A model generated the notes under the pieces. It did not search any database and had not been told where the DNA came from. It saw nothing but the letters and a program-made list of their open reading frames with translations. Shown here one piece after another: positions 52,848 through 62,145 of a stretch of 64,000 nt of DNA (positions are counted from its first letter, which is position 1; every line of letters begins with the position of its first letter). This stretch comes from Methanolobus vulcani (GTDB lineage: Archaea > Halobacteriota > Methanosarcinia > Methanosarcinales > Methanosarcinaceae), in contig NZ_VIAQ01000012.1 in NCBI RefSeq assembly GCF_006546655.1, forward strand, positions 1 through 64,000, given 5' to 3'. Made by a program: the position numbers and the translations under genes.

Positions 52848-52962
52848 AACACTCCTTCTATTGTAAATATATAAAATATGTTGGCAGGATAAGATAAAAC
52901 CCTATTCATCCTTTTTTAAAGAATATATATTATATATTATAAGAAATGTAATATAATATGTG

Positions 52963-53871
52963 ATGGAACAGAACCCAGGTGACATATCAAGGAAAGATAT
53001 CTCCGGTCTTGTGAGTACAGGAGAAAAAATGCTGGAACTGCTGGACGAGATGTCTGCAAATAACGAGCACGAATACCAGAAAAATCGCAATATCTTCACA
53101 TCAGAATATGGAAAATGGTATGCAAAGTGTCTTCCACTCATTAGAAGTATGGTACCTGATAAAGCGACCAGATTTGAAAGCCTTTATCACACTAACAAAC
53201 GTTCGGGAATGAATGAATATACCTACACCATACAGGATTATATTCATGGTATCTATTTTAAGGACAGGCCAAAAAGCTACACAGATGCTATACTCTCAAA
53301 AAGACTGAAAGAACAGATGTCTATCTTACAGGCATCAGTAGCCAGAACCAGTGATTTTACATTTGACATGGAACAGTTTGTTAAAATAAATCCTATCAAT
53401 GGGCTGGATTCATCATCCATCGTCAAGCAGAACAAATTGATAGATATTGATTTTGTTGATGATCACTACAATTCTATCCGCACGGAAATAAACACCTGTT
53501 TTAAACAGGGATTTTATATGGCAAGCCTTGAGCTATCAAAAAGGCTCATACAGAACCTTCTGGTAGACCTTATCAGAAGTAATTTCCCCCTTGCAGGTGA
53601 AGGCCACAGGTCACTTTATTATGATTATCTGAAAGAGGACTTCAGGAATACAGATGAATTGTTAAAAGAACTCTCTGAGAAAAAACATGACTTCAATGTT
53701 AACCCTGATGCTATCGATTATTTGATAGAGCTTATCGGTCCGATGGAACCTAAGAAAAAACCGGAATCCCACAGTTTTGGAGTTATCCCGAAAAGAAAAG
53801 ATATCCAGAATCTCAGGATTGAAGAAGCAATGGAACTTATCATCCAACTAATCGACTTTATCAAGGATTAA
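52963..53871 (+). CDS. hypothetical protein, possibly DUF4145-like in its middle
   Basis: A 302-residue soluble, helix-rich protein. The middle stretch CFKQGFYMASLELSKRLIQN then LLVDLIRSNFPL resembles the helical core of DUF4145-type proteins that accompany restriction or abortive systems. The N-terminal half is unknown. There is no membrane segment and no enzyme signature. The AT-rich region 52921-52960, with an alternating AT tract, provides a TATA element so close to the ATG that the message would be nearly leaderless. ATG 52963 is preferred to GTG 52960. Confidence 0.55.
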   Translation: MEQNPGDISRKDISGLVSTGEKMLELLDEMSANNEHEYQKNRNIFTSEYGKWYAKCLPLIRSMVPDKATRFESLYHTNKRSGMNEYTYTIQDYIHGIYFKDRPKSYTDAILSKRLKEQMSILQASVARTSDFTFDMEQFVKINPINGLDSSSIVKQNKLIDIDFVDDHYNSIRTEINTCFKQGFYMASLELSKRLIQNLLVDLIRSNFPLAGEGHRSLYYDYLKEDFRNTDELLKELSEKKHDFNVNPDAIDYLIELIGPMEPKKKPESHSFGVIPKRKDIQNLRIEEAMELIIQLIDFIKD

Positions 53872-54026
53872 ATCCTCATTCAAGGAACTTGAAAAATAAC
53901 CGGTGGAACTACACAGCAGACAGATTAGTGTTGAAAGTGAACCCGGCAAGGCGAGCACTTTTACTTTTACATTGCCTGCCTGCAAAAAGACTTGATTTTT
54001 AAAATCATTTCAACTTATTTTAAACT

Positions 54027-54066
54027 CTTAAACTTGTATTAAGTTCAAACCGATTCGAAGTTTAAG
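54027..54066. promoter_or_regulatory. 9-bp perfect inverted repeat upstream of a lipoprotein gene
   Basis: CTTAAACTT (54027-54035) and AAGTTTAAG (54058-54066) are exact inverses separated by 22 bases, about 55 bases before the next gene's start. The arms are AT-rich, so chance occurrence is possible; an operator is the alternative. Confidence 0.4.
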
Positions 54067-54120
54067 TAACTGTTTTATTGTTTTAGATTCAATTAGGCTT
54101 ATAGGGGGAGTGAGGATTCT

Positions 54121-54597
54121 ATGAAAAGCAACAACACATTTGTAGGGATAATAGTGCTGATAACAATCATATTGGTTACTATTGCCACATTTTCACTGGG
54201 ATGTGCCGAACCACCGGCAATTCCTGATAATGAGTCAGTTCTTACAGAAGAAAACAACAGTGAGTATGTTTACGGTGACGCAAATGTAGAAAGCATACAG
54301 ATACTGACGCTTGAATCGTTTCCTGTCCAGATACATGTGATTGCAACAGGATATCTGCCGGATGGCTGTACAGCTATAAATGAGAAAACCGTCTTATATG
54401 ATGAAGAAACAAAGAGCTTCACAGTCCATATCACAACCATAAGACCTGCAGATGCAATGTGCACTGAAGCAATTGTATCATTTGAAGAATCTATTGCCCT
54501 TGATGTTAACGGGCTTGAAAAGGGCACCTATAAAGTGGATGTAAATGGTGTTACTGATGAATTCGAACTTCAAATGGATAATATTCCACAGGAATGA
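54121..54597 (+). CDS. secreted lipoprotein-like protein
   Basis: A 158-residue protein with a signal peptide at about 1-26 ending in a lipobox (TFSLGC, C28), so it is probably lipid-anchored outside. The mature part is acidic with a beta-sandwich look: VESIQILTLESFPVQIHVIA, TGYLPDGCTAINEKTVLYDE, VHITTIRPADAMCTEAIVSF. Two further cysteines may form a disulfide. Family not recognised. The start is ATG after AGGGGGAGTGAGG. It converges on the large hybrid kinase gene (10-base gap). Confidence 0.7.
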   Translation: MKSNNTFVGIIVLITIILVTIATFSLGCAEPPAIPDNESVLTEENNSEYVYGDANVESIQILTLESFPVQIHVIATGYLPDGCTAINEKTVLYDEETKSFTVHITTIRPADAMCTEAIVSFEESIALDVNGLEKGTYKVDVNGVTDEFELQMDNIPQE

Positions 54598-54607
54598 GTG
54601 TTTTTAC

Positions 54608-57600
54608 TCATTCCTTTTCTGCTTTATCAGAAGTCTTTTCAAGTTTCCCAAGAATGCTGAGGAGATCTTCTTTTGAGAACGTACCCTTTTGCAATATACT
54701 GAAAGCATTGCTGTTCAGATAATCTACTTCATCAGCTTCCATATCCTTGGCAGTGCACACGACCAATGGTATGCCTATTGTCCTCGGATCGGATTTTAAT
54801 GTTGATATAACATCAAAACCACTTACCTCAGGCATCATTAAATCAACTATCAAAACATCAGGATCTGTTTCAAAAGCCTTATCAATACCTTCCTGCCCAC
54901 CTCCGGCGGTTATCACATCGTATCCGATAGATCTTATCATTTCGGAAAGCATTTCTACAACCATTGGGTCATCATCAATAACCAGGACTTTAAACGATGT
55001 TTTCCCTGACTTTATAACAAGATCAGAAAGAACTCCCAGCAAGCGATCTGAATCTACAGGTTTTGTCAGGTGAGCCACAATACCAACGATCATACCTATA
55101 TCCTTCTCACCAAGTGAAGAAAGTACCAGCACAGGAATAGAAGAGGTACAATCATCTTTTTTCAGCTTTACCAGTATTTCAGTTCCGTCCATTCCAGGAA
55201 GATTCAGATCTAAAGTGATAGCAAACGGATGGACTTCTTTCACAATTTCAAGTGCTTCTGCACCATTTTCTGCCAGAATTACCCTGAAACCTGCTTCATT
55301 TAGCATGAAACTTAGAAGTTCCCTTGAATTCGGATCATCTTCCACCACAAGAATAAGAGGTTCAGATCCATCTGAATTCTTTGGCTCAAGAATAATAAGA
55401 TCATCTGCCGAACTTAGTTCTAATGCCTGAACAGTATCATCCTCTCCATTCTCATCTACAATTGCATTGGCATTAAGATCCTTGTCCTCGAGGTTTAAAG
55501 GAACTCTGATACTGAATGTGGAACCTGTGCCCAGTTCACTCTCAACTTCAATTGTACCGCCATGCAATTCAAGTAAGTTCTTTACAAGAGCAAGACCCAG
55601 ACCTGTGCCCTCAAATCTCCGGTTACTGGAGGAATTAATCTGTACAAACGGCTGGAATAGTTTTTTCAGATCTTCTTCAGACATGCCAATGCCAGTATCA
55701 CGGACACTTACCTGAAGCATCTGGTCTTTCATAGAAATATCAACATGAACCTCTCCATGTTCAGGAGTGAACTTTATTGCGTTGCCTATGATATTGTACA
55801 AAACCTGTTTCAGCTTACCCCTGTCGCCATTTATGAAAATACTTCTTTGCTTCATGTTGAATTCAAGAAGAAGATCCTTCTTTGATGACAGTGGTTCCAT
55901 CATGAGATGAATATCAGATATCAGATCAGAGATATCAAATATTTCATGGAAAAGTTCCATCTTTCCGGCTTCTACCTTTGAAATGTCCAGAATGTCATTA
56001 ATTAGATTCAGCAGGTGTTTTCCACTATGAGAAATGTTCTCCATAAACTTATTCTGCTTGTCATTAAGATCTCCGAAACTTCCGTCCAGCAGCAGATCAG
56101 AGAAACCAATAACTGAATTTAAGGGTGTGCGCAGTTCATGACTCATTGTGGCAAGGAACTCACTCTTTGTACGGTTTGCAGCCTCTGCAATAATTTTTGC
56201 TTCAATTAGCTCATTTTCAGTTCTCTTGATATCAGTAATATCAACAAAACTTTCAATGAAAAGTTCACGACCTGATAGATTGACTACTTCCACAGATTTC
56301 AGAATTGGGACCTTCGTGCCATCAGAACGTATAACTACATGTTCTAATCTGTCAAGCGATTGATTAAAATCAGTAATAGGACAACTATCAACCTCACTTG
56401 GACAAATGAATTTATGACATCTGTGACCGATTAGATCTTCTTTTTTGTGGTCTATAATTTCCAGAGCAGTTGGATTGACATCGACAATCTCATGAGTAAT
56501 AGCATCAATGACAATCACACCACAATGTACATTGTCTATAATAAGACTCATTCTTTCCTGATTTTCATGCTCCAGTCTTTCTATCTGTTTTCTTTCAGTA
56601 ATATCGCGAATAATAAGCTGAACAGTTGAATCTGCATCATCTACAAGAGTAGCAGTTACTTCAGCATCGATAAGGTTTCCATTTACTTTCTTAATTTGCA
56701 TTTCAGCTTTACTGAAACTGTTTATTATTGAATAATCAATAAGAGAGTATAACAATTCCTGCTGACCAGCACTTACCAGATCATCTAGCCCTAAGTCAGC
56801 TATAGCCTGATCAGGCAGACATGCAAACATACGTGCTTTCTCATTAAGATCATTAATCATTCCATCTTTCACAATGAAAATTGCATCATTAGCGTGTTCA
56901 AAGAGAGATCTGAATCTATGTTCTTTCTCACAGAGAAGGTCTTCAGCCTTCTTGTGTTCAGTAATATCCCGTAAACTAAGAATCCTTCCAATAATTTTGT
57001 CTTTCTGCAATAAAGGAAATGTAGAAAACTCAAAATGAGTACCATCTATGAATTGTATGATAAAAACATTACTCACTGCTGTCATGTGATATTTACGCAG
57101 CATGGAAAGGAGATAATCATAATTGACTATCCTGTCTTTAAGGTGTTCAAGTAACTTTAGGCCATCTTTTTCAACAATAATATTATCTGGAATATCCCAG
57201 AGTTTGATGAACTTGGACTTAAAATGAGTCATTTTGTAATTGTCATCTATGACAATGACTCCATCTGATACAGATTCTATCACAGAGGAGAGAAGACTTT
57301 CTCTTGCACTGAGAGTTCCAGCCAGATTATCTATACTTGACGCCAGTGACGATATTTCATCGTTTCCAGGAACATCTATGCCTTCATATGAGGATAAATC
57401 AATCTCTGCTGCATCTACATTTCTCTTCAAAATGGATAATCTGGAAAGGATACCATTTTCAAGGAATACTGTTCCTGCAGCTCCATAAAGAATACCTGCA
57501 AAAACAACCACATATAGAATATATAAAAATGTATCCTTAGCTTTCTGATATATTATACGAGGAGTCGAGACCTCAAGAAGTAAGGCTGGTTCTCCATATA

Positions 57601-58351
57601 CATCGTTAATTACAGTATATCCAAGAATAGTATTATCGCTAATAGGCTCAATATAAATGTTCTCAGCATTTTGCGTGGACAATAACAATTTGTTTAATAT
57701 TTTGTCATCTACGTTGTTATTTTGAAGAAGAATATAATTTAGTGGAGTGCCATGTACATCTGAAAATATTTGATTCCTGCTTTTAGTAAAATATGAGCCT
57801 ACAATTAAAGTTCCTTTTGAACTAAAATTATCCAGAGGGTCCTTAATTGTACGTGATGCAACCATGAGAGGACCTGCAGGCAGTACTACTACACCTGAAA
57901 AAGTATCATCGTCGGATGAAGACAGCAATAAAGGATTTTCATCAGTGAGACTGGAAACAAATTCATAAGGAACCGGGATTTCAGTGTCTGATCTATAATC
58001 ATAACCCATGTTATAAACAATATCATTAGAACTATCAAGGACTATGACAAAATTGAGATTGTTTTCCTTTTGTTCATCATATACTAAATTCCAAAGATCC
58101 GGATCAAACCCACCATTTGATGCCAGTTTATTAATATTTGGACCGGAGTCCATGCTCTGAGCTATTAATTCAAGACCAGAAACCGAATACTCAAAATAAT
58201 CAATCGCTTTATTTATATCATCAGTAACATCCTGGCGTTCAAGGTTCTCAAAGTTCTGGAAAATGATAGACCCGGAACTGAGATACAAAGTTAAAACCAG
58301 TAAGAATAGAGTCAAAATAAAAACTATCAGTGTCTTTGAGCGTAATTTCAT
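54608..58351 (-). CDS. hybrid histidine kinase with sensor, three PAS and two receiver domains
   Basis: About 1247 residues. It has a transmembrane helix (3-25), an extracellular Cache-like sensor (about 30-265), a second helix (about 268-290), HAMP (about 300-350), three PAS domains (about 355-475, 480-600, 605-725), HisKA (SHELRTPLNSVIGFSDLLL), the HATPase domain (NIIGNAIKFTPEH, DTGIGMS, GTGLGLALVK), receiver 1 (acceptor Asp in TLDLNLPGMDG) and receiver 2 (LIVDLMMPEVSG). In receiver 2 the usual Lys-Pro pair is replaced by QKGTF. It senses an extracellular or membrane signal and relays phosphate. ATG 58351 is used; an earlier TTG (58375) is in frame. Confidence 0.9.
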   Translation of the reverse strand: MKLRSKTLIVFILTLFLLVLTLYLSSGSIIFQNFENLERQDVTDDINKAIDYFEYSVSGLELIAQSMDSGPNINKLASNGGFDPDLWNLVYDEQKENNLNFVIVLDSSNDIVYNMGYDYRSDTEIPVPYEFVSSLTDENPLLLSSSDDDTFSGVVVLPAGPLMVASRTIKDPLDNFSSKGTLIVGSYFTKSRNQIFSDVHGTPLNYILLQNNNVDDKILNKLLLSTQNAENIYIEPISDNTILGYTVINDVYGEPALLLEVSTPRIIYQKAKDTFLYILYVVVFAGILYGAAGTVFLENGILSRLSILKRNVDAAEIDLSSYEGIDVPGNDEISSLASSIDNLAGTLSARESLLSSVIESVSDGVIVIDDNYKMTHFKSKFIKLWDIPDNIIVEKDGLKLLEHLKDRIVNYDYLLSMLRKYHMTAVSNVFIIQFIDGTHFEFSTFPLLQKDKIIGRILSLRDITEHKKAEDLLCEKEHRFRSLFEHANDAIFIVKDGMINDLNEKARMFACLPDQAIADLGLDDLVSAGQQELLYSLIDYSIINSFSKAEMQIKKVNGNLIDAEVTATLVDDADSTVQLIIRDITERKQIERLEHENQERMSLIIDNVHCGVIVIDAITHEIVDVNPTALEIIDHKKEDLIGHRCHKFICPSEVDSCPITDFNQSLDRLEHVVIRSDGTKVPILKSVEVVNLSGRELFIESFVDITDIKRTENELIEAKIIAEAANRTKSEFLATMSHELRTPLNSVIGFSDLLLDGSFGDLNDKQNKFMENISHSGKHLLNLINDILDISKVEAGKMELFHEIFDISDLISDIHLMMEPLSSKKDLLLEFNMKQRSIFINGDRGKLKQVLYNIIGNAIKFTPEHGEVHVDISMKDQMLQVSVRDTGIGMSEEDLKKLFQPFVQINSSSNRRFEGTGLGLALVKNLLELHGGTIEVESELGTGSTFSIRVPLNLEDKDLNANAIVDENGEDDTVQALELSSADDLIILEPKNSDGSEPLILVVEDDPNSRELLSFMLNEAGFRVILAENGAEALEIVKEVHPFAITLDLNLPGMDGTEILVKLKKDDCTSSIPVLVLSSLGEKDIGMIVGIVAHLTKPVDSDRLLGVLSDLVIKSGKTSFKVLVIDDDPMVVEMLSEMIRSIGYDVITAGGGQEGIDKAFETDPDVLIVDLMMPEVSGFDVISTLKSDPRTIGIPLVVCTAKDMEADEVDYLNSNAFSILQKGTFSKEDLLSILGKLEKTSDKAEKE

Positions 58352-58383
58352 ATTCAACCCAGAACCCTTACGCAAAAAGGAAC

Positions 58384-58755
58384 TTAGTTTGAAGCTTCAA
58401 GGTGATATTGGATCTTTTCTTTAAAACTGTGGATATCTATTGGTTTAGAAATATAATCAATACAACCTGCGGCAATGAAACGCTCATCATCACCACGCAT
58501 TGAATGAGCTGTCAGAGCAATTACCGGAATATCTTTTGTAGCTTCGTCTTCCTTTAATCGTGAAAGAACCTCTAGCCCGTCCATTTTAGGTAACTGGATA
58601 TCCAGAAGAATCAGGTCAAATTTTTCCTCTTTTACCTTGTCCAGAGCTATGAACCCATCTTCTGCAGGAGTTACATTATACCCATAGGACTCCAGCAAAT
58701 CTACAGTTAACTCCATATTTACAGGATTATCCTCAATTACAAGTATGTTGCACAT
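58384..58755 (-). CDS. single-domain response regulator
   Basis: A 123-residue receiver domain with nothing else attached. The acidic pair is in LVIEDNPVNMELTVDLLE, the phosphoacceptor Asp in LILLDIQLPKMDG, the Thr/Ser in ALTAHS and the Lys-Pro in YISKPID. It probably shuttles phosphate from the hybrid kinase just downstream in the same operon (or to it). With no output domain it acts by protein contact. ATG 58755, directly after GAGGGAAAAA, is used. Confidence 0.88.
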   Translation of the reverse strand: MCNILVIEDNPVNMELTVDLLESYGYNVTPAEDGFIALDKVKEEKFDLILLDIQLPKMDGLEVLSRLKEDEATKDIPVIALTAHSMRGDDERFIAAGCIDYISKPIDIHSFKEKIQYHLEASN

Positions 58756-58861
58756 TTTTTCCCTCAAGATATTTAGACCCGCTTTGTTTTAGATATAAAA
58801 CATCAGCATTATTCGCAAAGTTGGTATACATCCATGATGCTGTCACGGGAGATAAATATAA

Positions 58862-58888
58862 TAACTGAATGATAATATTATTCAGTTA
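58862..58888. promoter_or_regulatory. near-palindrome in the intergenic region between receiver and fusion genes
   Basis: TAACTGAAT (58862-58870) is exactly inverted as ATTCAGTTA (58880-58888) with a nine-base AT-rich centre. A related TTACTGAAT follows at about 58930. The region lies between divergent genes, so one site could control both. Confidence 0.45.
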
Positions 58889-59056
58889 CTCTATAAAAGC
58901 ATGTCGCAATCAGAAGTTCATTCGGAATAATTACTGAATGTTAGTAGTATCCCTATTAAATATTATTGAACTTAATGTTAAGAAAGTAGATCAGTAATGG
59001 TTGAGTTATTTATAAGAAACAATTCCTATCAGAGAATACAAAATTGAGGCTACTGA

Positions 59057-60247
59057 ATGGAAGATAAAATTTTGGACATACACAGATCACCCTTCAGAAT
59101 AGTTCTGGCAATAACCGGCGGAGGAACTGAAGCTATCGGAGAACTTCTACGTCATGGAGGGGGATCAGATACTCTTCTTGAAGCCATTGTCCCCTATGGC
59201 AAAGAATCATTGCACGACCTGATCGGAAAAGAACCGGATAAGTATGCTTCTGCTGAAACTGCAAAAGATATGGCAATGTCGACCTATCGTCGTGCATTAT
59301 TACTTGATTCTAAATCTGAAAAACCAGACCCACAGAGCCTGATAGGAATTGGCATTACCTGCAAACTTGCAAAACAAGGACGTGAACGTGAAGGCAGGCA
59401 ACATGAGCTTTATTTTGCCAGCCAGTCATACTACAAAACTACTGTTTCCGGTGTTAATTTAAAGAAAAAAGGGAGCAGAGAAGAACAGGAAAGTATCGCA
59501 GCAGATTATATTCTGGACAGAATAGCATCCCTGTGTAATCCAGAAAAGTACGCAGTTCAAGGTATTCAAGAAAAGGATACGGCAGAGAGAACACTTATTC
59601 TGGAAAATGAGGCTGAAGCTAATAATGAAACTTCAGAGCTGCTCCTTAAAACACTAGAAAGCATTAATTCTGGAAATAATGTCCCACGAAAAGTTAATCT
59701 TGGAATAAGTGCCAACAAACCAGGCATCATTTTGTCAGGTTCTTTTAATCCATGCCACAAGAACCATATTGAAATGGCGATGATAGCATCGGAAAAATAT
59801 GACATGCCTGTGGACTTTGAGATTTCCCTTGCCAATGTTGACAAGCCACCTATTAACTACATATCCCTGAAGGAAAGAGTGGATTCTGTCAGGGCTTGTA
59901 TGCAGGATATGAGAGGAGGTTCGGCAGGAAATATTTATCTGAGCAACTCTCCTCTTTTTGCAGACAAAGCTATTCTATTCCCGGATTCTGTTTTTTTGAT
60001 AGGGACAGACACCCTTAACAGACTTTTTAATGTCAATTATTATAGGGAAGGAGAAGACATGCAGAGCCTCATTGAACACTTCAGTAAATACAATACTAAA
60101 TTCCTGGTTTTCAGGAGAAAGGAGTCACAAATATGCAGTGAGATTGATATCCCTGATATCTGCGAGATAGTCTCATATGATTGTTACACCGATGACGGCA
60201 CTTCTTCTACGAAGATAAGAAATGAGAGGAAATGCAGTTTCAAATGA
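59057..60247 (+). CDS. CinA-like domain fused to nicotinate/nicotinamide-nucleotide adenylyltransferase-like domain
   Basis: A 396-residue fusion. Residues 1-165 resemble the CinA C-terminal (PncC-type NMN deamidase) domain: RIVLAITGGGTEAIGELLRH, LDSKSEKPDPQSLIGIGITC. A linker spans 165-225. Residues about 225-390 form a nucleotidylyltransferase: GSFNPCHKNHIEMAMIA (the HxGH-like turn is H-K-N-H), IGTDTLNRLFN and TSSTKIRNE, the family's ISSTxIR motif. Deamidation of NMN followed by adenylation is a plausible pathway, but both active sites need checking. It starts with ATG and overlaps the convergent neighbour by eight bases. Confidence 0.75.
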   Translation: MEDKILDIHRSPFRIVLAITGGGTEAIGELLRHGGGSDTLLEAIVPYGKESLHDLIGKEPDKYASAETAKDMAMSTYRRALLLDSKSEKPDPQSLIGIGITCKLAKQGREREGRQHELYFASQSYYKTTVSGVNLKKKGSREEQESIAADYILDRIASLCNPEKYAVQGIQEKDTAERTLILENEAEANNETSELLLKTLESINSGNNVPRKVNLGISANKPGIILSGSFNPCHKNHIEMAMIASEKYDMPVDFEISLANVDKPPINYISLKERVDSVRACMQDMRGGSAGNIYLSNSPLFADKAILFPDSVFLIGTDTLNRLFNVNYYREGEDMQSLIEHFSKYNTKFLVFRRKESQICSEIDIPDICEIVSYDCYTDDGTSSTKIRNERKCSFK

Positions 60248-60647
60248 TACTGCATGCATTGTATATGAAAGGACATCCCCTCATGTCATTCGTCTTTATA
60301 ATATCTGCATTTACTGCATTTGCAAGTTTATGAACAATATCCTTTGCTTTTGCTATACATTCAGCATCCATATCATTCCACTTACCGAATGATATGTTAT
60401 CAAGAGTCTCCTTCAGCATTAAAAGCTCATCTTTTGATACACAGTTCTCACTAGTTACACAATAGTCATTATCGTTACTCAGGTTCTTTAGATTACAGAG
60501 TATGGTATCCAGCCGGGAGCTTGTAAGCTCTTCGTTAAACCTGTGCTCAGAAGGATTTACATTATCCCTCCGATAATGAACTTCCGCCAGGAACAGGAAA
60601 CGGTCGCACTCGTGGAACCAGTCTCTAACGTCATATAATAGATTCAT
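60240..60647 (-). CDS. hypothetical helical protein
   Basis: About 135 residues. It is helix-rich, with a Cys-containing first part (LLYDVRDWFHECDRFLFLAE) and a central acidic part (SKDELLMLKETLDNISFGKW). No signal, no membrane helix, no recognised family. The start at 60647 follows a GGTGTGGGGT stretch; the alternative first codon is at 60659. The 3' end overlaps the fusion gene by eight bases, a convergent arrangement. Confidence 0.55.
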   Translation of the reverse strand: MNLLYDVRDWFHECDRFLFLAEVHYRRDNVNPSEHRFNEELTSSRLDTILCNLKNLSNDNDYCVTSENCVSKDELLMLKETLDNISFGKWNDMDAECIAKAKDIVHKLANAVNADIIKTNDMRGCPFIYNACSII

Positions 60648-60770
60648 ACCCCACACCACTAAAAAGATTGACTTCTATGATATAAAAGGCTATGGTGATA
60701 AAATTATACAAAAGTAAAAAATGCACAACAAAATATATACATTCGAGAGAAATAGATTCTTTTTACTAAT

Positions 60771-61445
60771 TTACGACTTTTTTTCAAGATATTTCTTGTA
60801 CCAGACAAACCATGGAGTATCCAGCAGACCAATGAAATTCTTGGCAATTATCTGTCCAATGATAAGAGGAACAAGTGGTGCAACTCCATAGAATGCAAGA
60901 ACTACAAATATCAGGCTGTCAAGTGTGAGACTTAAAAGGTCACTTGAAGCACTTCGGAGAAATACCTGTTTTGGGTAATTCCTCTTCATCCAGGCAAATA
61001 CGTATGCGTCAAGGTTCTGGAATAGAAGGAATGATAACCATGATGCTATGGTGATCCTTATGCTCTGTGAGAATATACCCTGCCAGGCATCCTCGTATTC
61101 AAAAAAAGGTGCCGGACTAAGACTATTTGTCATTAGAATAAATGTCACCAGCAAGATCTGTGTCAAAAATGCGATGATTATGGCAACATGAGCTTTTTTC
61201 TCACCGTATACCTCATTGATCATATCAATAGCCTGTGAAAGGAATGGGTAAAGGAATACGGCAGCAGGCGCAAAAAACGTGTAAAAACCCAGGTCGAATT
61301 CTATAAGTCTTGAAGCTACTATCTGGGAAGCTGCGAGATAAATCGTGTAAAAAGCCACAAGAGCAGAAAAACCATATTCTCTGTGCCTGTTGATGATGAA
61401 TGCAGAAACATATGTAACTACTGTGAGACTTATTATCCAGTACAA
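60771..61445 (-). CDS. queuosine-precursor (YhhQ/VUT) family transporter
   Basis: A 224-residue membrane protein with six hydrophobic helices. Family marks are the early Asn/Arg-containing loop, AAVFLYPFLSQAIDMINEVY GE, SWLSFLLFQNLDAYVFAW and the C-terminal SDLLSLTLDSLIFVVLAFYG. YhhQ-type proteins take up 7-deazapurine precursors; in an archaeon this could feed archaeosine synthesis. The start is a TTG or GTG-like codon near 61445 and is uncertain. It is monocistronic. Confidence 0.78.
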   Translation of the reverse strand: MYWIISLTVVTYVSAFIINRHREYGFSALVAFYTIYLAASQIVASRLIEFDLGFYTFFAPAAVFLYPFLSQAIDMINEVYGEKKAHVAIIIAFLTQILLVTFILMTNSLSPAPFFEYEDAWQGIFSQSIRITIASWLSFLLFQNLDAYVFAWMKRNYPKQVFLRSASSDLLSLTLDSLIFVVLAFYGVAPLVPLIIGQIIAKNFIGLLDTPWFVWYKKYLEKKS

Positions 61446-61510
61446 CCATACAACAGGAAACGTTATGCAATCACCACATAGATGCTCATTATAAAGATTA
61501 ATAATAAGAT

Positions 61511-61774
61511 TTAGATAAACGATATATAAACATTTCTAACAATACGGAAGAGTTTCTGATCATTAAAGTCATGACGATTCTGGAAACATGAACACCAGAG
61601 TTTTCCTTCCCGGTATCTGAGCATGTTTATCCTTTCCTGCACCATCAAATCAAATAGTTTTTCTATGCCAAGAGGAGGAGATACGGTAAAGGAGATTGTT
61701 GCAGCTAATACCAAACGTGTTTGAACGGTTGGAATTATGTGAAAGTTACAAGAATTAAACAACAACAAATTCAC
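61511..61774 (-). CDS. possible gene fragment of unknown family
   Basis: An 87-codon frame. The stretch LGIEKLFDLMVQERINMLRY then REGKLWCSCFQNRHDFNDQK looks protein-like, with two cysteines and Trp, whereas the first 30 residues do not. It may be the 3' part of a decayed gene. No ribosome site is convincing. No family recognised. Confidence 0.3.
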   Translation of the reverse strand: MNLLLFNSCNFHIIPTVQTRLVLAATISFTVSPPLGIEKLFDLMVQERINMLRYREGKLWCSCFQNRHDFNDQKLFRIVRNVYISFI

Positions 61775-62145
61775 TTATCTTATCTATACGTTCTGTTGTA
61801 TATTTCAAATTTGAAATATCAAACAACAAATATCATTCAACAGACCAAAATGTAAGAACAAAAAACGTGATAGATATCCTTTATACCCTCTATTCTGTAA
61901 AGTTCGTTAAAAGCTGACCTTTCACTACCAAGTAGCACGTTAACCATAGTTACTCCAATTACCATTGTATCACTTAACATGAAAAGAACACTTAATATTA
62001 ATCATAAATTGTAAGCCATACACACGTATGAACTGTAAGGCATAGTTAAGAAAAATATGAATACATAAGCATACACCATTTTGTACAACTAACCACGCTA
62101 AAGCAACAAGATTACAAAATCATACGCGTAGGAAAATATAAAAAA
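61775..62145. other. AT-rich spacer with a 20-bp palindrome
   Basis: Apart from the palindrome at 61800-61819, it has the near-repeat GTAAGCCATAC/GTAAGGCATAG around 62010-62045 and AAC-rich repeats. No gene is recognised. Confidence 0.45.
61800..61819. repeat. 20-bp perfect palindrome
   Basis: ATATTTCAAATTTGAAATAT is its own reverse complement across all 20 bases, with TTGT-rich flanks that extend the symmetry partly. It could be a dimeric regulator site or a cruciform-forming element. No gene lies close on either strand except the doubtful frame ending at 61774. Confidence 0.7.
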
